A stretch of 64,000 nucleotides of DNA from Sphingobium xanthum (GTDB lineage: Bacteria; Pseudomonadota; Alphaproteobacteria; Sphingomonadales; Sphingomonadaceae): positions 248,001 through 312,000 of the forward strand of contig NZ_JAHKKS010000002.1 in the NCBI RefSeq assembly GCF_019737615.1, read 5' to 3'. The notes beneath the pieces are model-generated. The model saw nothing but the letters and a program-made list of their open reading frames with translations, searched no databases and was not told the origin of the DNA. Position 1 is the first letter of the stretch. Every line of letters starts with the position of its first letter. This document shows positions 44,264 to 53,336 of the stretch, piece by piece. The position numbers and the translations under genes were made by a program.

Positions 44264-45159
44264 GTCAGAGGATCGCCCTGATCGGCTTCGGAGAGGCCGG
44301 CCGGACATTTGCCGGCGCAGCGCAGTGGCGCGAGGCGGCGAGCGTCTTCGACATCAAGACATTGAGCAACGCGACCGCGCCGGCCATGCAGGCGGCTTAT
44401 GCAGCGGCGGGCGTCACCGGCTGCGAGACACTGGCGCAGGCGCTGGATGGCGCGGAAGTCGTGCTCAGCCTCGTCACCGCCGACCAGACGCCGATCGCCG
44501 CGCAGGCCGCGGCAAAGTCGCTGCCCAAGGGCGCGCTGTTCTGCGATCTCAACAGCGTCTCGCCCGGCACCAAGCAGCGCAATGCCGCCGCCGTCGAGGC
44601 AGCGGGCGGGCGCTATGTCGATGTCGCCGTCATGTCGCCGGTCCAGCCGGCCGCGATGAACGTGCCGCTGCTCGTCGCCGGCCCGCACGCCGAGGCGGGG
44701 GCTGACATGCTGCGCAGCATCGGCTTCACCAAGGTCTCGATTTCGGGCGGGCGCATCGGCGACGCGAGCGCGACCAAGATGGTCCGCTCTGTCATGGTCA
44801 AGGGCATCGAGGCGCTCACCGCCGAGATGCTGCTCGCGGCCGAACAGGCCGGCGTGACCGATGCCGTGCTCGCCTCGCTGGGCGGCGACTGGGCACAGAA
44901 AGCGGACTATAATCTCGACCGCATGCTGGCCCATGGCCTGCGCCGCGCGGCCGAGATGGAGGAAGTGGTCGTGACGCTGACCGAGCTCGGCATAGAGCCG
45001 CTGATGACGCGCGGCACGGTCGTGCGGCAGCGCGCGATGGGCGAGTTGCTGCAGGGCGCGGCGATGCCCGAGGATTTGAAGACGAAGCTTGCTTATCTCG
45101 CAGGACGTCATCCTGAACTTGTTTCAGGATCCATTCCTCCTGACGAAGCGGCAGCTTGA
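44260..45159 (+). CDS. NAD(P)-binding 6-phosphogluconate dehydrogenase-like/DUF1932 protein of the lig operon
   Basis: From the ATG at 44260 (ATGA overlap with ligR) the product is 299 residues. The Rossmann start is RIALIGFGEAGRTF, with CDLNSVSPGTKQRN, VAVMSPVQP and a C-terminal DUF1932-type helical domain (GVTDAVLASLGGDW, GIEPLMTRGTVVRQR). The protein resembles beta-hydroxyacid dehydrogenases. A gene of this kind sits beside ligJABC in SYK-6, where I know of no defined role. The last 18 residues (GRHPELVSGSIPPDEAAA) are encoded by a palindromic repeat, so the native C-terminus has been replaced. It may oxidise or reduce a pathway intermediate. Confidence 0.8.
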   Translation: MSQRIALIGFGEAGRTFAGAAQWREAASVFDIKTLSNATAPAMQAAYAAAGVTGCETLAQALDGAEVVLSLVTADQTPIAAQAAAKSLPKGALFCDLNSVSPGTKQRNAAAVEAAGGRYVDVAVMSPVQPAAMNVPLLVAGPHAEAGADMLRSIGFTKVSISGGRIGDASATKMVRSVMVKGIEALTAEMLLAAEQAGVTDAVLASLGGDWAQKADYNLDRMLAHGLRRAAEMEEVVVTLTELGIEPLMTRGTVVRQRAMGELLQGAAMPEDLKTKLAYLAGRHPELVSGSIPPDEAAA

Positions 45160-45197
45160 GACGGCGAGATGGATGCTGAAACAAGTTCAGCATGACG
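45106..45197. repeat. Inverted repeat (RHPELVSGS-encoding family) at the end of the DUF1932 gene
   Basis: The 29-bp arms at 45106-45134 and 45169-45197 are reverse complements with two mismatches. The left arm encodes the end of the upstream protein and the stop (45157-45159) lies in the loop. The element separates it from ligJ and may form a processing stem. Confidence 0.8.
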
Positions 45198-45227
45198 AAG
45201 AGAAAAGAGCATTTGGAAGGTGACTGA

Positions 45228-46253
45228 ATGACGATGATCATCGACTGCCATGGCCATTATACGGTCCTGCCCAAGGCGCATGACGAATGGCGCGTGGCGC
45301 AGACAGCCGCCTTCAAGGCCGGCGAAAAGGCCCCGCCCTATCCCGAGATCAGCGACGACGAGATCCGCGAAACGATCGAGGCCAACCAGCTCCGCCTCAT
45401 CAAAGAGCGCGGCGCGGACATGACGATCTTCTCCCCGCGCGCCTCGGCCATGGCCCCGCACGTCGGCGACCAGTCGGTGGCGGTGCCGTGGGCGCAGGCC
45501 TGCAACAATCTGATCGCGCGCGTCGTCGCGATGTTCCCGGACGTTTTCGCCGGCGTCTGCATGCTGCCGCAGTCGGTCGAGGCCGACATGACCAGCTCGA
45601 TCGCCGAGCTGGAGCGCTGCGTGAACGAACTCGGCTTCATCGGCTGCAACCTGAACCCCGACGCCAGTGGCGGCCATTTCAAGCAGCCCCCCCTCACGGA
45701 CAAGTTCTGGTATCCCTTCTACGAGAAGATGGTCGAGCTGGACGTGCCGGCGATGATCCACGTCTCGGGCAGCTGCAACCCGGCCATGCACGCGACCGGC
45801 GGCTATTATATCGCGGCCGACACGCTCGCCTTCATGCAGCTGCTCGAGGGCAATCTGTTCAAGGACTTCCCGACGCTGCGCTTCATCATCCCGCATGGCG
45901 GCGGCGCGGTGCCCTATCATTGGGGCCGCTACCGGGGTCTCGCCGATATGCTCAAGCAGCCGAGCCTCGATACGCATCTCATGAACAACGTGTTCTTCGA
46001 CACCTGCGTCTATCACCAGCCGGGCATCAACCTGCTCAACGAGGTGATCGAGACAAAGAACATCCTGTTCGGCAGCGAGATGGTCGGCGCGGTGCGCGGC
46101 ATCGATCCGACCACCGGCTTCTATTTCGACGACACTAAGCGCTATGTCGACGCGCTTCCCATCACGGACGATCAGCGCCACGCCATTTTCGAAGGCAATA
46201 CGCGCCGCGTCTTCCCACGCCTGGACGCCAAGCTGAAGGCCCGCGGCCTTTGA
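45228..46253 (+). CDS. ligJ: 4-oxalomesaconate hydratase
   Basis: The 341-residue amidohydrolase-fold protein has the metal motif DCHGHY (His8, His10), His178 in MIHVSGSCNP and Glu284 in FGSEMVG, matching the zinc ligands known for LigJ apart from a two-residue shift at the N-terminal pair. The second Met (MIIDCHGH, 45234) is thus an alternative start. It hydrates the enol or isomerised form of 4-oxalomesaconate to 4-carboxy-4-hydroxy-2-oxoadipate, the substrate of LigK. It lies just before ligA with a 25-bp gap. Confidence 0.95.
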   Translation: MTMIIDCHGHYTVLPKAHDEWRVAQTAAFKAGEKAPPYPEISDDEIRETIEANQLRLIKERGADMTIFSPRASAMAPHVGDQSVAVPWAQACNNLIARVVAMFPDVFAGVCMLPQSVEADMTSSIAELERCVNELGFIGCNLNPDASGGHFKQPPLTDKFWYPFYEKMVELDVPAMIHVSGSCNPAMHATGGYYIAADTLAFMQLLEGNLFKDFPTLRFIIPHGGGAVPYHWGRYRGLADMLKQPSLDTHLMNNVFFDTCVYHQPGINLLNEVIETKNILFGSEMVGAVRGIDPTTGFYFDDTKRYVDALPITDDQRHAIFEGNTRRVFPRLDAKLKARGL

Positions 46254-46278
46254 ACCCCATTCCCCTGGAGCGGATGAA

Positions 46279-47608
<1,330 letters not shown>

Positions 47609-47618
47609 TCCAACATTG

Positions 47619-47736
47619 CCCTCTCCCCTCGGGGAGAGGGTTGGGAGAGGGGGCCAGCGCGACATCGCACCGCCGCACTCCCTCTCACCGTTGCTCCCCC
47701 TCTCCCCAGCCCTCTCCCCCTGAAGGGGGCGAGGGA
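47619..47736. repeat. Paired palindromic repeat between ligB and ligC
   Basis: A perfect 10-bp stem at 47619-47640 (CCCTCTCCCC/GGGGAGAGGG) faces a related hairpin region at 47696-47736, with TTGGGAGAGGGGG and CCCCCTCTCCC between them. It resembles the type A family in layout (hairpin plus G-run, spacer, C-run plus hairpin). It may lower expression of ligC relative to ligAB. Confidence 0.7.
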
Positions 47737-47753
47737 GCAGAAAGGAAAATCCC

Positions 47754-48701
47754 ATGCGTATTGCCCTCGCTGGCGCCGGAGCCTTCGGCGAAAAGCATCT
47801 CGATGGCCTCAAGCTGATCGACGGCGTGGAGATCGTCTCGATCATTAGCCGCCGCGCCGAGCAGGCCGCGGAAGTCGCCGCCAAATATGGCGCCAGGCAC
47901 AGCGGCACGGAACTGAGTGAAGCGCTCGCCCGTGACGATGTCGATGCCGTCATCCTTTGCACGCCGACCCAGCTGCATGCCGAACAGGCCATAGCCTGCA
48001 TGAACGCCGGCAAGCATGTGCAGGTCGAAATCCCGCTGGCGGACAGCTGGGCGGACAGCGAGGCGGTGCTCGCCAAGCAAAAGGAAACCGGCCTCGTGTG
48101 CATGGTCGGCCATACCCGCCGGTTCAACCCGAGCCACCAGTATGTCCATAACAAGATCGTGGCGGGCGAGCTGAACATCCAGCAGATGGACGTCCAGACC
48201 TACTTCTTCCGCCGCAAGAACATGAACGCCAAGGGCGAGGCCCGCAGCTGGACGGACCATCTGCTATGGCACCATGCCGCGCACACGGTCGATCTCTTCG
48301 CCTATCAGGCCGGCAAGATCGTCCAGGCCAATGCGGTGCAGGGTCCGATCCATCCCGAGCTCGGCATCGCCATGGACATGTCGATCCAGCTGCGCAGCGA
48401 GACGGGGGCGATCTGCACGCTCTCCCTCTCGTTCAACAATGACGGCCCGCTCGGCACCTTCTTCCGCTACATCGGCGACAACGGCACCTACATCGCCCGT
48501 TACGACGATCTGGTGAACGGCAAGGAAGAGCCGATCGACCTCACCGGCGTCACCGTCTCCAACAACGGCATCGAGCTGCAGGACCGCGAGTTCATCGCCG
48601 CGATCCGCGAAGGCCGCGAGCCCAACAGCTCTGTCGCTAAGGTGCTCGATTGCTATCGTGTGCTGGGCGAGCTGGAAAAGCAGCTCGACGCTCAGGGCTG
48701 A
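47754..48701 (+). CDS. ligC: 4-carboxy-2-hydroxymuconate-6-semialdehyde dehydrogenase
   Basis: The 315-residue protein of the Gfo/Idh/MocA family starts MRIALAGAGAFGEKHLDGL with a Rossmann GxGxxG. It continues with CTPTQLHAEQAIACMNAGKHVQVEIPLAD and a C-terminal half with HTRRFNPSHQYVH and WTDHLLWHHAAHTVDLFAY, as in LigC. It oxidises the hemiacetal form of the ring-opened semialdehyde with NAD(P)+ to 2-pyrone-4,6-dicarboxylate. AAAGGAAAA precedes the start. Both length and order after ligAB agree with SYK-6. Confidence 0.96.
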   Translation: MRIALAGAGAFGEKHLDGLKLIDGVEIVSIISRRAEQAAEVAAKYGARHSGTELSEALARDDVDAVILCTPTQLHAEQAIACMNAGKHVQVEIPLADSWADSEAVLAKQKETGLVCMVGHTRRFNPSHQYVHNKIVAGELNIQQMDVQTYFFRRKNMNAKGEARSWTDHLLWHHAAHTVDLFAYQAGKIVQANAVQGPIHPELGIAMDMSIQLRSETGAICTLSLSFNNDGPLGTFFRYIGDNGTYIARYDDLVNGKEEPIDLTGVTVSNNGIELQDREFIAAIREGREPNSSVAKVLDCYRVLGELEKQLDAQG

Positions 48702-48989
48702 TACTGCTGGACCATCTTCGCGACATGATCGTGGAGATGGTCCGCCTCCAGCGCAGCTCGACGACGAGAACCCTGAATTCCTCGCCTCGCCGACGCGATT
48801 ACGCGGGTCAATCGCGACTTTGCGAGCTGGGCATTGCGCGTTCACGCCTGACGTCCAGCGCGACATTGCCTGTGTTCGATATTGGACGAGTTTTCGCCGC
48901 CATGCGCTGAGCTGTTGGCGCTCCTATTGCGCGAGAAGCGCAAAGCGGTAAAAACCATAATCAAACATAACAAAATTATTGGGGGAACA

Positions 48990-49406
48990 ATGGCGCATGG
49001 TCGTGTCGCGATGAGACTTTCTGTGCAATTGCGTGACGCGCTCGGCAATTATCGTATTGTCGAGGATGATGTCGTTGCGATCGGCGTGCGCCGCGACGAG
49101 GGTCGCAAGCTGGCATTGGTCCGCTCACGCCGCGAACTTGCGGAACGGATCGGCGACATCGCCCAGGCGATGGAGGCAGATGCCGAACTGAAGACCGAAC
49201 CGGACAAGCAGAAGGAAATCGATCGGCTGTTCGCCGCGATGCGCTACAGCCTCGCGCTCCATCAGGCGAGCTGGCCGGCCGTGAAAATCGACGAAGATCC
49301 CGTCGCCTATCGCAATTCCGCCCTTGGCGTGAAGGAAAAATCCGACGCTTTCTGGGCTTGGTGGCAGCACAATGTCGGACTGAAAAGGGATCAGTGGGGC
49401 GCGTGA
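48990..49406 (+). CDS. Small protein of unknown function, first of a paralogous pair
   Basis: The start at 48990 has a strong GGGGGAAC ribosome site in an AT-rich leader (CATAACAAAATTATT) and gives 138 residues. The N-half is RLSVQLRDALGNYRIVEDDVVAIGVRRDEGRKLALVRSRRELAERIGDIAQAM in pieces; the C-half has ASWPAVKIDEDPVAYRNSAL and DAFWAWWQHNVG. The same core (WPA, AYR, FWAW) returns in the next gene, so they are paralogues. No family is recognised and there is no signal or membrane segment. It lies 288 bp after ligC; that gap shows no gene I can support. Confidence 0.65.
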   Translation: MAHGRVAMRLSVQLRDALGNYRIVEDDVVAIGVRRDEGRKLALVRSRRELAERIGDIAQAMEADAELKTEPDKQKEIDRLFAAMRYSLALHQASWPAVKIDEDPVAYRNSALGVKEKSDAFWAWWQHNVGLKRDQWGA

Positions 49407-49514
49407 TGCGTTGCACGACTGTCCCCCATGGCAGCTGCGATCATTTAGACCGGACGACAAGATGACACACCGCATTGCCCATGATCGAGGGTAAGCGCGA
49501 AGGAGAGACTGAAC

Positions 49515-49895
49515 ATGGCCATTGGTGCCGAGCTTGAGGATGCTCTGCGATCCTTTGCGATAGCCGAGCGCGATATCGTGTCGGCAGGTCAGCTGAAAGA
49601 CGGCGACAACGCGATGGAACTGGTTCGCGTGCGCCGCGACCTCGTCCTGCAATTCGCCAAGGTCGGCAATGCCCTGGAGCAGGATCCCCACCTCAAGGCC
49701 AACCCCGACAAATTGACGGAAGGCACAAGGCTGTTTGCGGCCTTTCGCAGCGCGAACTCAATCAACCAGGCGAATTGGCCGGCGATCCGCGTGCGCGATG
49801 AGCGCGAGGCCTATCGCTCCGCCTCACAGCCCGTCATCGAGCGCTCGCGGGCATTCTGGGCCTGGGTCGATCAGGAGCTGGGGTTTCGGCGCTAG
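49515..49895 (+). CDS. Small protein of unknown function, second of a paralogous pair
   Basis: The 126-residue product follows AAGGAGAGACTGAAC. It begins MAIGAELEDALRSFAIAERD and keeps the core of the preceding gene's product: ELVRVRRDLVLQFAKVGNALEQDP, TRLFAAFRSANSINQANWPAIRV, EAYRSASQPVIERSRAFWAW. Identity with its neighbour is moderate and spread along the whole length, as for an old tandem duplication. The function is unknown; it appears cytoplasmic, helical and acidic. It is followed by an aldo/keto reductase gene 82 bp on. Confidence 0.65.
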   Translation: MAIGAELEDALRSFAIAERDIVSAGQLKDGDNAMELVRVRRDLVLQFAKVGNALEQDPHLKANPDKLTEGTRLFAAFRSANSINQANWPAIRVRDEREAYRSASQPVIERSRAFWAWVDQELGFRR

Positions 49896-49977
49896 TTCGG
49901 CGTCCGATCCGGGCAGTCCCGTCGCATTCTCGCATCTCCACATTGATTTTTGTGCGACGCGACGACAAAGCCTGCCC

Positions 49978-51003
49978 ATGACCTTGCCGGCCACCTCCCT
50001 CCCCACCCGCCTCCTCGGTTCCACGCCGGTTTCGGCGATCAGCTTCGGCTGCATGAACCTGTCCCACGCCTATGACGTCCCGCCCAGCGAGGAAGATGGC
50101 ATCCGCGTGCTGAACCGGGCGCTGGACCTCGGCGTCACGCATCTGGACAGTGCGGCGCTCTATGGCGGTGGCGGCAGCGAACGGTTGCTGAACAAGGCCG
50201 TCGGCCATCGTCGCAAGGACTATGTCCTCGCCAGCAAATGCGTGCTCGATCAGGTCGATGGGACGCGCATCCTCGACGGGCGGCCGGAGACCATCGCTGG
50301 CTCGCTGGAGCGCTCGCTGCAGCGGCTCGGCACCGATTTCATCGACATCTATTATCTGCATCGGCTCGACATGAAGGTGCCGATCGAGGAGTCGATGGGC
50401 GCGATGGTCCGCGCCAAGGAAGCCGGCAAGATCGGCGCCATCGGCCTCTCCGAAATGTCCGCCGCGACGATGCGCCGCGCGCATGCGGTCCATCCCATCG
50501 CCGCTATGCAGTCCGAATATTCGCCCTGGGTGCGCAATCCCGAGGTCGCGGTGCTCGATGCCTGCGCGGAGCTGGGCGTCAGCTTCGTTGCCTTCTCGCC
50601 GCTGGCGCGCGGTTTCCTCTCCGGCGCCGTCACCAATGTCGACTTCGTGCCGGGCGATATCCGCATCCCGATGCCGCGCTTCCAGGAACCCAATTTCAGC
50701 GAAAATCTGAAGCTCGCGGCGCGGTTCAACGCGCTGGCAGCGGAAAACGGCCTGACGCCCGCGCAGCTCTGCCTCGCCTGGGTCCTTTCCCGCTCCCCGA
50801 ACATCGTCGCCATTCCCGGCACGCGCACCATCCCGCATCTTGAGGAAAATCTCAGCGCCGCGACCGTGACGCTCTCGGCCGAAACGATCGCCACCGTTGA
50901 CTCGATCTTCGCGCCGGGCGCCGTCGCCGGCCCACGCTATCCCGCACCCGTGCAGACGCAGATCGATACCGAACTTCTCCCCGAAGAGACGGAGCAGGCC
51001 TGA
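49978..51003 (+). CDS. Aldo/keto reductase
   Basis: The chosen ATG at 49978 gives 341 residues. Upstream in-frame codons overlap the previous gene and are rejected. It shows the AKR tetrad in HLDSAALYGGGGSE (Asp, Tyr), ASKCVLD (Lys) and YYLHRLD (His), and the cofactor end AIPGTRTIPHLEENL. It resembles the YghZ/Tas-like AKR group that reduces aldehydes or ketones with NADPH. Its stop shares a base with the following NTF2-like gene, so it starts a three-gene operon ending in a thioesterase. Confidence 0.88.
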   Translation: MTLPATSLPTRLLGSTPVSAISFGCMNLSHAYDVPPSEEDGIRVLNRALDLGVTHLDSAALYGGGGSERLLNKAVGHRRKDYVLASKCVLDQVDGTRILDGRPETIAGSLERSLQRLGTDFIDIYYLHRLDMKVPIEESMGAMVRAKEAGKIGAIGLSEMSAATMRRAHAVHPIAAMQSEYSPWVRNPEVAVLDACAELGVSFVAFSPLARGFLSGAVTNVDFVPGDIRIPMPRFQEPNFSENLKLAARFNALAAENGLTPAQLCLAWVLSRSPNIVAIPGTRTIPHLEENLSAATVTLSAETIATVDSIFAPGAVAGPRYPAPVQTQIDTELLPEETEQA

Positions 51004-51437
51004 TGGACGACCAAATCCGCCGTGCAATCGAGTGGGACTGCACGCGCCTCATCAATCTCTACATGAAGGTGAACGATGCTGGCGACTGGGATGCCGTCGC
51101 CTCGCTCTTTACCGAGGACGGCCTGCTCGCTCGCCCGACCTTGCCGGACAAGCCCTATGTCGGCCGTCAGGCGATCCTCGACGGCTTCCGCTCGCGCCCG
51201 GCCGGTATCGTGACACGCCATGTCGTCTCGAACATCGTCGTCGATGTGGAGAGCGAGACCGAGGCAAGCGCCTTCTGCGTGATGCTGCTCTATCGGGGCA
51301 AGACTACCGAGAATGGCAGCCTGCCATCCCACGATCCCGCCGATCCGCTGATCGGCACTTTCAACGACCGCCTGCGCAAGACCGCCGATGGCTGGCGGTT
51401 TGCCGAGCGCCGCGGCGGACTGGATTTTGCCCCATGA
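51003..51437 (+). CDS. NTF2/SnoaL-like protein
   Basis: The 144-residue product starts MDDQIRRAIEWDCTRLINLYMKVNDAGDWDAVASLFTEDG in pieces, the standard NTF2-like first helices. It continues with GRQAILDGFRSRPAGIVTRHVVSNIVVDV and ends LRKTADGWRFAERRGGLDFAP. It shares one base with the aldo/keto reductase stop and overlaps the thioesterase start by four bases (ATGA), so all three are translated together. It probably acts as a lyase, hydratase or isomerase on the same compound; the substrate is unknown. Confidence 0.78.
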   Translation: MDDQIRRAIEWDCTRLINLYMKVNDAGDWDAVASLFTEDGLLARPTLPDKPYVGRQAILDGFRSRPAGIVTRHVVSNIVVDVESETEASAFCVMLLYRGKTTENGSLPSHDPADPLIGTFNDRLRKTADGWRFAERRGGLDFAP

Positions 51438-51880
51438 GCGACAGCACGACCGACGATTTCATCCCGTTCCTCTCGCGGCCCTATCGCATCGAATGGGGTC
51501 ATTGCGATCCGGCGGGCATCGTTTATGCGCCGCGCTTCCTGGAGATGTTCGGCGAGAGCACGATCATGCTCTTCGAAAAGGCGCTCGGCGTGCGCAAGAA
51601 GGACATGCTGAGCGCGCAGGGCGTCGTCGGCTATCCTATGGTCGACGTGTCGGCGAAGTTCATGCGCCCGGCCGCTTATGGCGATGACGTCGTGCTGGAA
51701 GCCGCCGCGCCCGAGTTCGGCAATTCGAGCTTCACGATCGCGCACCGCCTGCTGAAAAACGGGCATGTCTGCGTGACCGGCATTGAGAAGCGCGTCTGGA
51801 CGATCCGCGACGCCGAGCGCCCCGGCGGGATGCGCGCCGAGCGTGTGCCGGATGACGTGCGGGCGAAGTTCGCGAGCTAG
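51434..51880 (+). CDS. Acyl-CoA thioesterase, 4-hydroxybenzoyl-CoA thioesterase type (hot-dog fold)
   Basis: The 148-residue product has the 4HBT signature WGHCDPAGIVYAPRFLEMF at about residues 20-38, with the catalytic-type Asp, then RPAAYGDDVVLEA and GHVCVTGIEKRVW. It hydrolyses an aromatic or acyl-CoA thioester in the cytoplasm. It ends the operon aldo/keto reductase-NTF2-thioesterase, which suggests that the operon handles a CoA-bound side-chain intermediate. After it comes a 186-bp gap before the MFS pair, with no visible gene. Confidence 0.87.
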   Translation: MSDSTTDDFIPFLSRPYRIEWGHCDPAGIVYAPRFLEMFGESTIMLFEKALGVRKKDMLSAQGVVGYPMVDVSAKFMRPAAYGDDVVLEAAAPEFGNSSFTIAHRLLKNGHVCVTGIEKRVWTIRDAERPGGMRAERVPDDVRAKFAS

Positions 51881-52066
51881 GTGGCGTAGCGTCGGCTTCT
51901 AATCCGCCGTCACTCCGGGCTTGTGTGGATGAGATGTGGTTCTCCGTATCAAGCTTCGCCCGCCTCTCCCGAAACGACCACCCTCCTCAAATTGCACTGG
52001 CCAAGCGCGCTCGCCCGCGACACAAAGGGGCCAATCGATAAAGTCGGACCTTGGAGAGGGGCGCAA

Positions 52067-53323
52067 ATGGAAATGACGCAAGGGAGCGCGGCAACCGGGA
52101 CCGGTCGGCGTAGCGGTGGTTATCAGGCCTGGCTCGTCGGGCTGCTCAGCATCAATTTCGGCATCGTCTTCTTCGACCGGCAAGCGCTCAACGTGCTCAT
52201 GCCGTTCGTGCAGCCGGAGCTGTCGCTCACCAACACGCAGATCGGCCTGCTGGCGAGTGCGCTCTCCTTCACTTGGGCGCTGGCGGCGTTCGGCGTCGGC
52301 AAGCTCTCGGACACGATCGGCAACCGCAAGCTATTGCTGATCCTCTCGACCCTCGGTTTCTCGGTCTGCTCCTTCGCCAGCGGCATCGCGACCAGCTTCA
52401 TCCTCATGCTGTCTGCCCGCCTGCTCATGGGCGCGGCCGAGGGCGGCATCATGCCGATCAGCCACGCCATGGTGGCGACCGAGGTCGATCCGAAGCATCG
52501 CGGCCTGGCGCAAGGCATCGCGCAGAATTTCGGCTCCAACCTGCTCGGCTCGTTCATCGCGCCCGTGCTGCTTGTCTGGTTCGGGCAGGAATTCGGCTGG
52601 CGCAATGCCTTCTTCCTCGCCGGTATTCCGGGCATCGTCAGCGCCGCCATCATCTGGTTCACGCTCAAGGAGCCGCCCGCCCCGCCCAAGCCCTCGGCCG
52701 AGCATGAAGGCGAGAAATATGGCGTGATGGACGCGATGCGGAACCGCAACGTGTTCCTCTGCGTCGTGCTCGGCGTGCTGATGGTGAGCTATTTCGTGAT
52801 CTGCCTCACCTTCCTGCCCATCTATCTGACCAGCATCCGCGGCTATTCGGCAATCGAGATGAGCTGGCTGATCGGGACGCTCGGCATCTCGGCGACGATC
52901 GGCAGCTTCGCGACATCGGGCCTCTCCGACCTCATCGGCCGCAAGCCGGTGATGATCGCCATGCCGCTGATCGGCGTCATCCTCCCGCTGGGTGCCATGT
53001 ACTGGGCCGGGTCGGTCTGGGGCCTCGCCGCCATCTTCTTCTTCGGCTGGGGCCTCAATGGCATCTTCCCGCTGTTCATGGCGACGGTACCCTCTGAAAG
53101 CGTCGATCCGCGCCACGCGGCGACCGCGCTCGGCCTCACCATGGGCTCGGCGGAAATCCTCGGCGGCGTGTTCGCGCCCGGCATCGCCGGTGCCGCAGCA
53201 GACGCCAGCACGCTCGCCGCACCGCTCTGGATCATGATCGGCCTCACGATCGCGGGCGGGATCGTCGCGATGTTCCTCAAGGAAACGGCGCCGCGCGCTC
53301 TCGCTCGCCGTGGAGCGGCATAG
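52067..53323 (+). CDS. MFS transporter, first of a tandem pair
   Basis: From the ATG at 52067 (GGAGAGGGGCGCAA upstream) the product is 418 residues with about 12 membrane segments. It carries the loop motif GKLSDTIGNRK (motif A), FFDRQALNVLMPF in the first segment, and GAAEGGIMPISHAMVATE. It resembles the anion:cation symporter/ACS and hexuronate or aromatic-acid carriers. The next gene codes for a close paralogue. It may import an aromatic acid for the neighbouring lig genes; the substrate is not visible. Confidence 0.88.
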   Translation: MEMTQGSAATGTGRRSGGYQAWLVGLLSINFGIVFFDRQALNVLMPFVQPELSLTNTQIGLLASALSFTWALAAFGVGKLSDTIGNRKLLLILSTLGFSVCSFASGIATSFILMLSARLLMGAAEGGIMPISHAMVATEVDPKHRGLAQGIAQNFGSNLLGSFIAPVLLVWFGQEFGWRNAFFLAGIPGIVSAAIIWFTLKEPPAPPKPSAEHEGEKYGVMDAMRNRNVFLCVVLGVLMVSYFVICLTFLPIYLTSIRGYSAIEMSWLIGTLGISATIGSFATSGLSDLIGRKPVMIAMPLIGVILPLGAMYWAGSVWGLAAIFFFGWGLNGIFPLFMATVPSESVDPRHAATALGLTMGSAEILGGVFAPGIAGAAADASTLAAPLWIMIGLTIAGGIVAMFLKETAPRALARRGAA

Positions 53324-53336
53324 GGACGCCCCCGTC

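Noticed and set aside
48702..48989. Short open frames in the gap after ligC
   Set aside because: Composition drifts to AT-rich near the next start, and no frame has a ribosome site with protein-like sequence.
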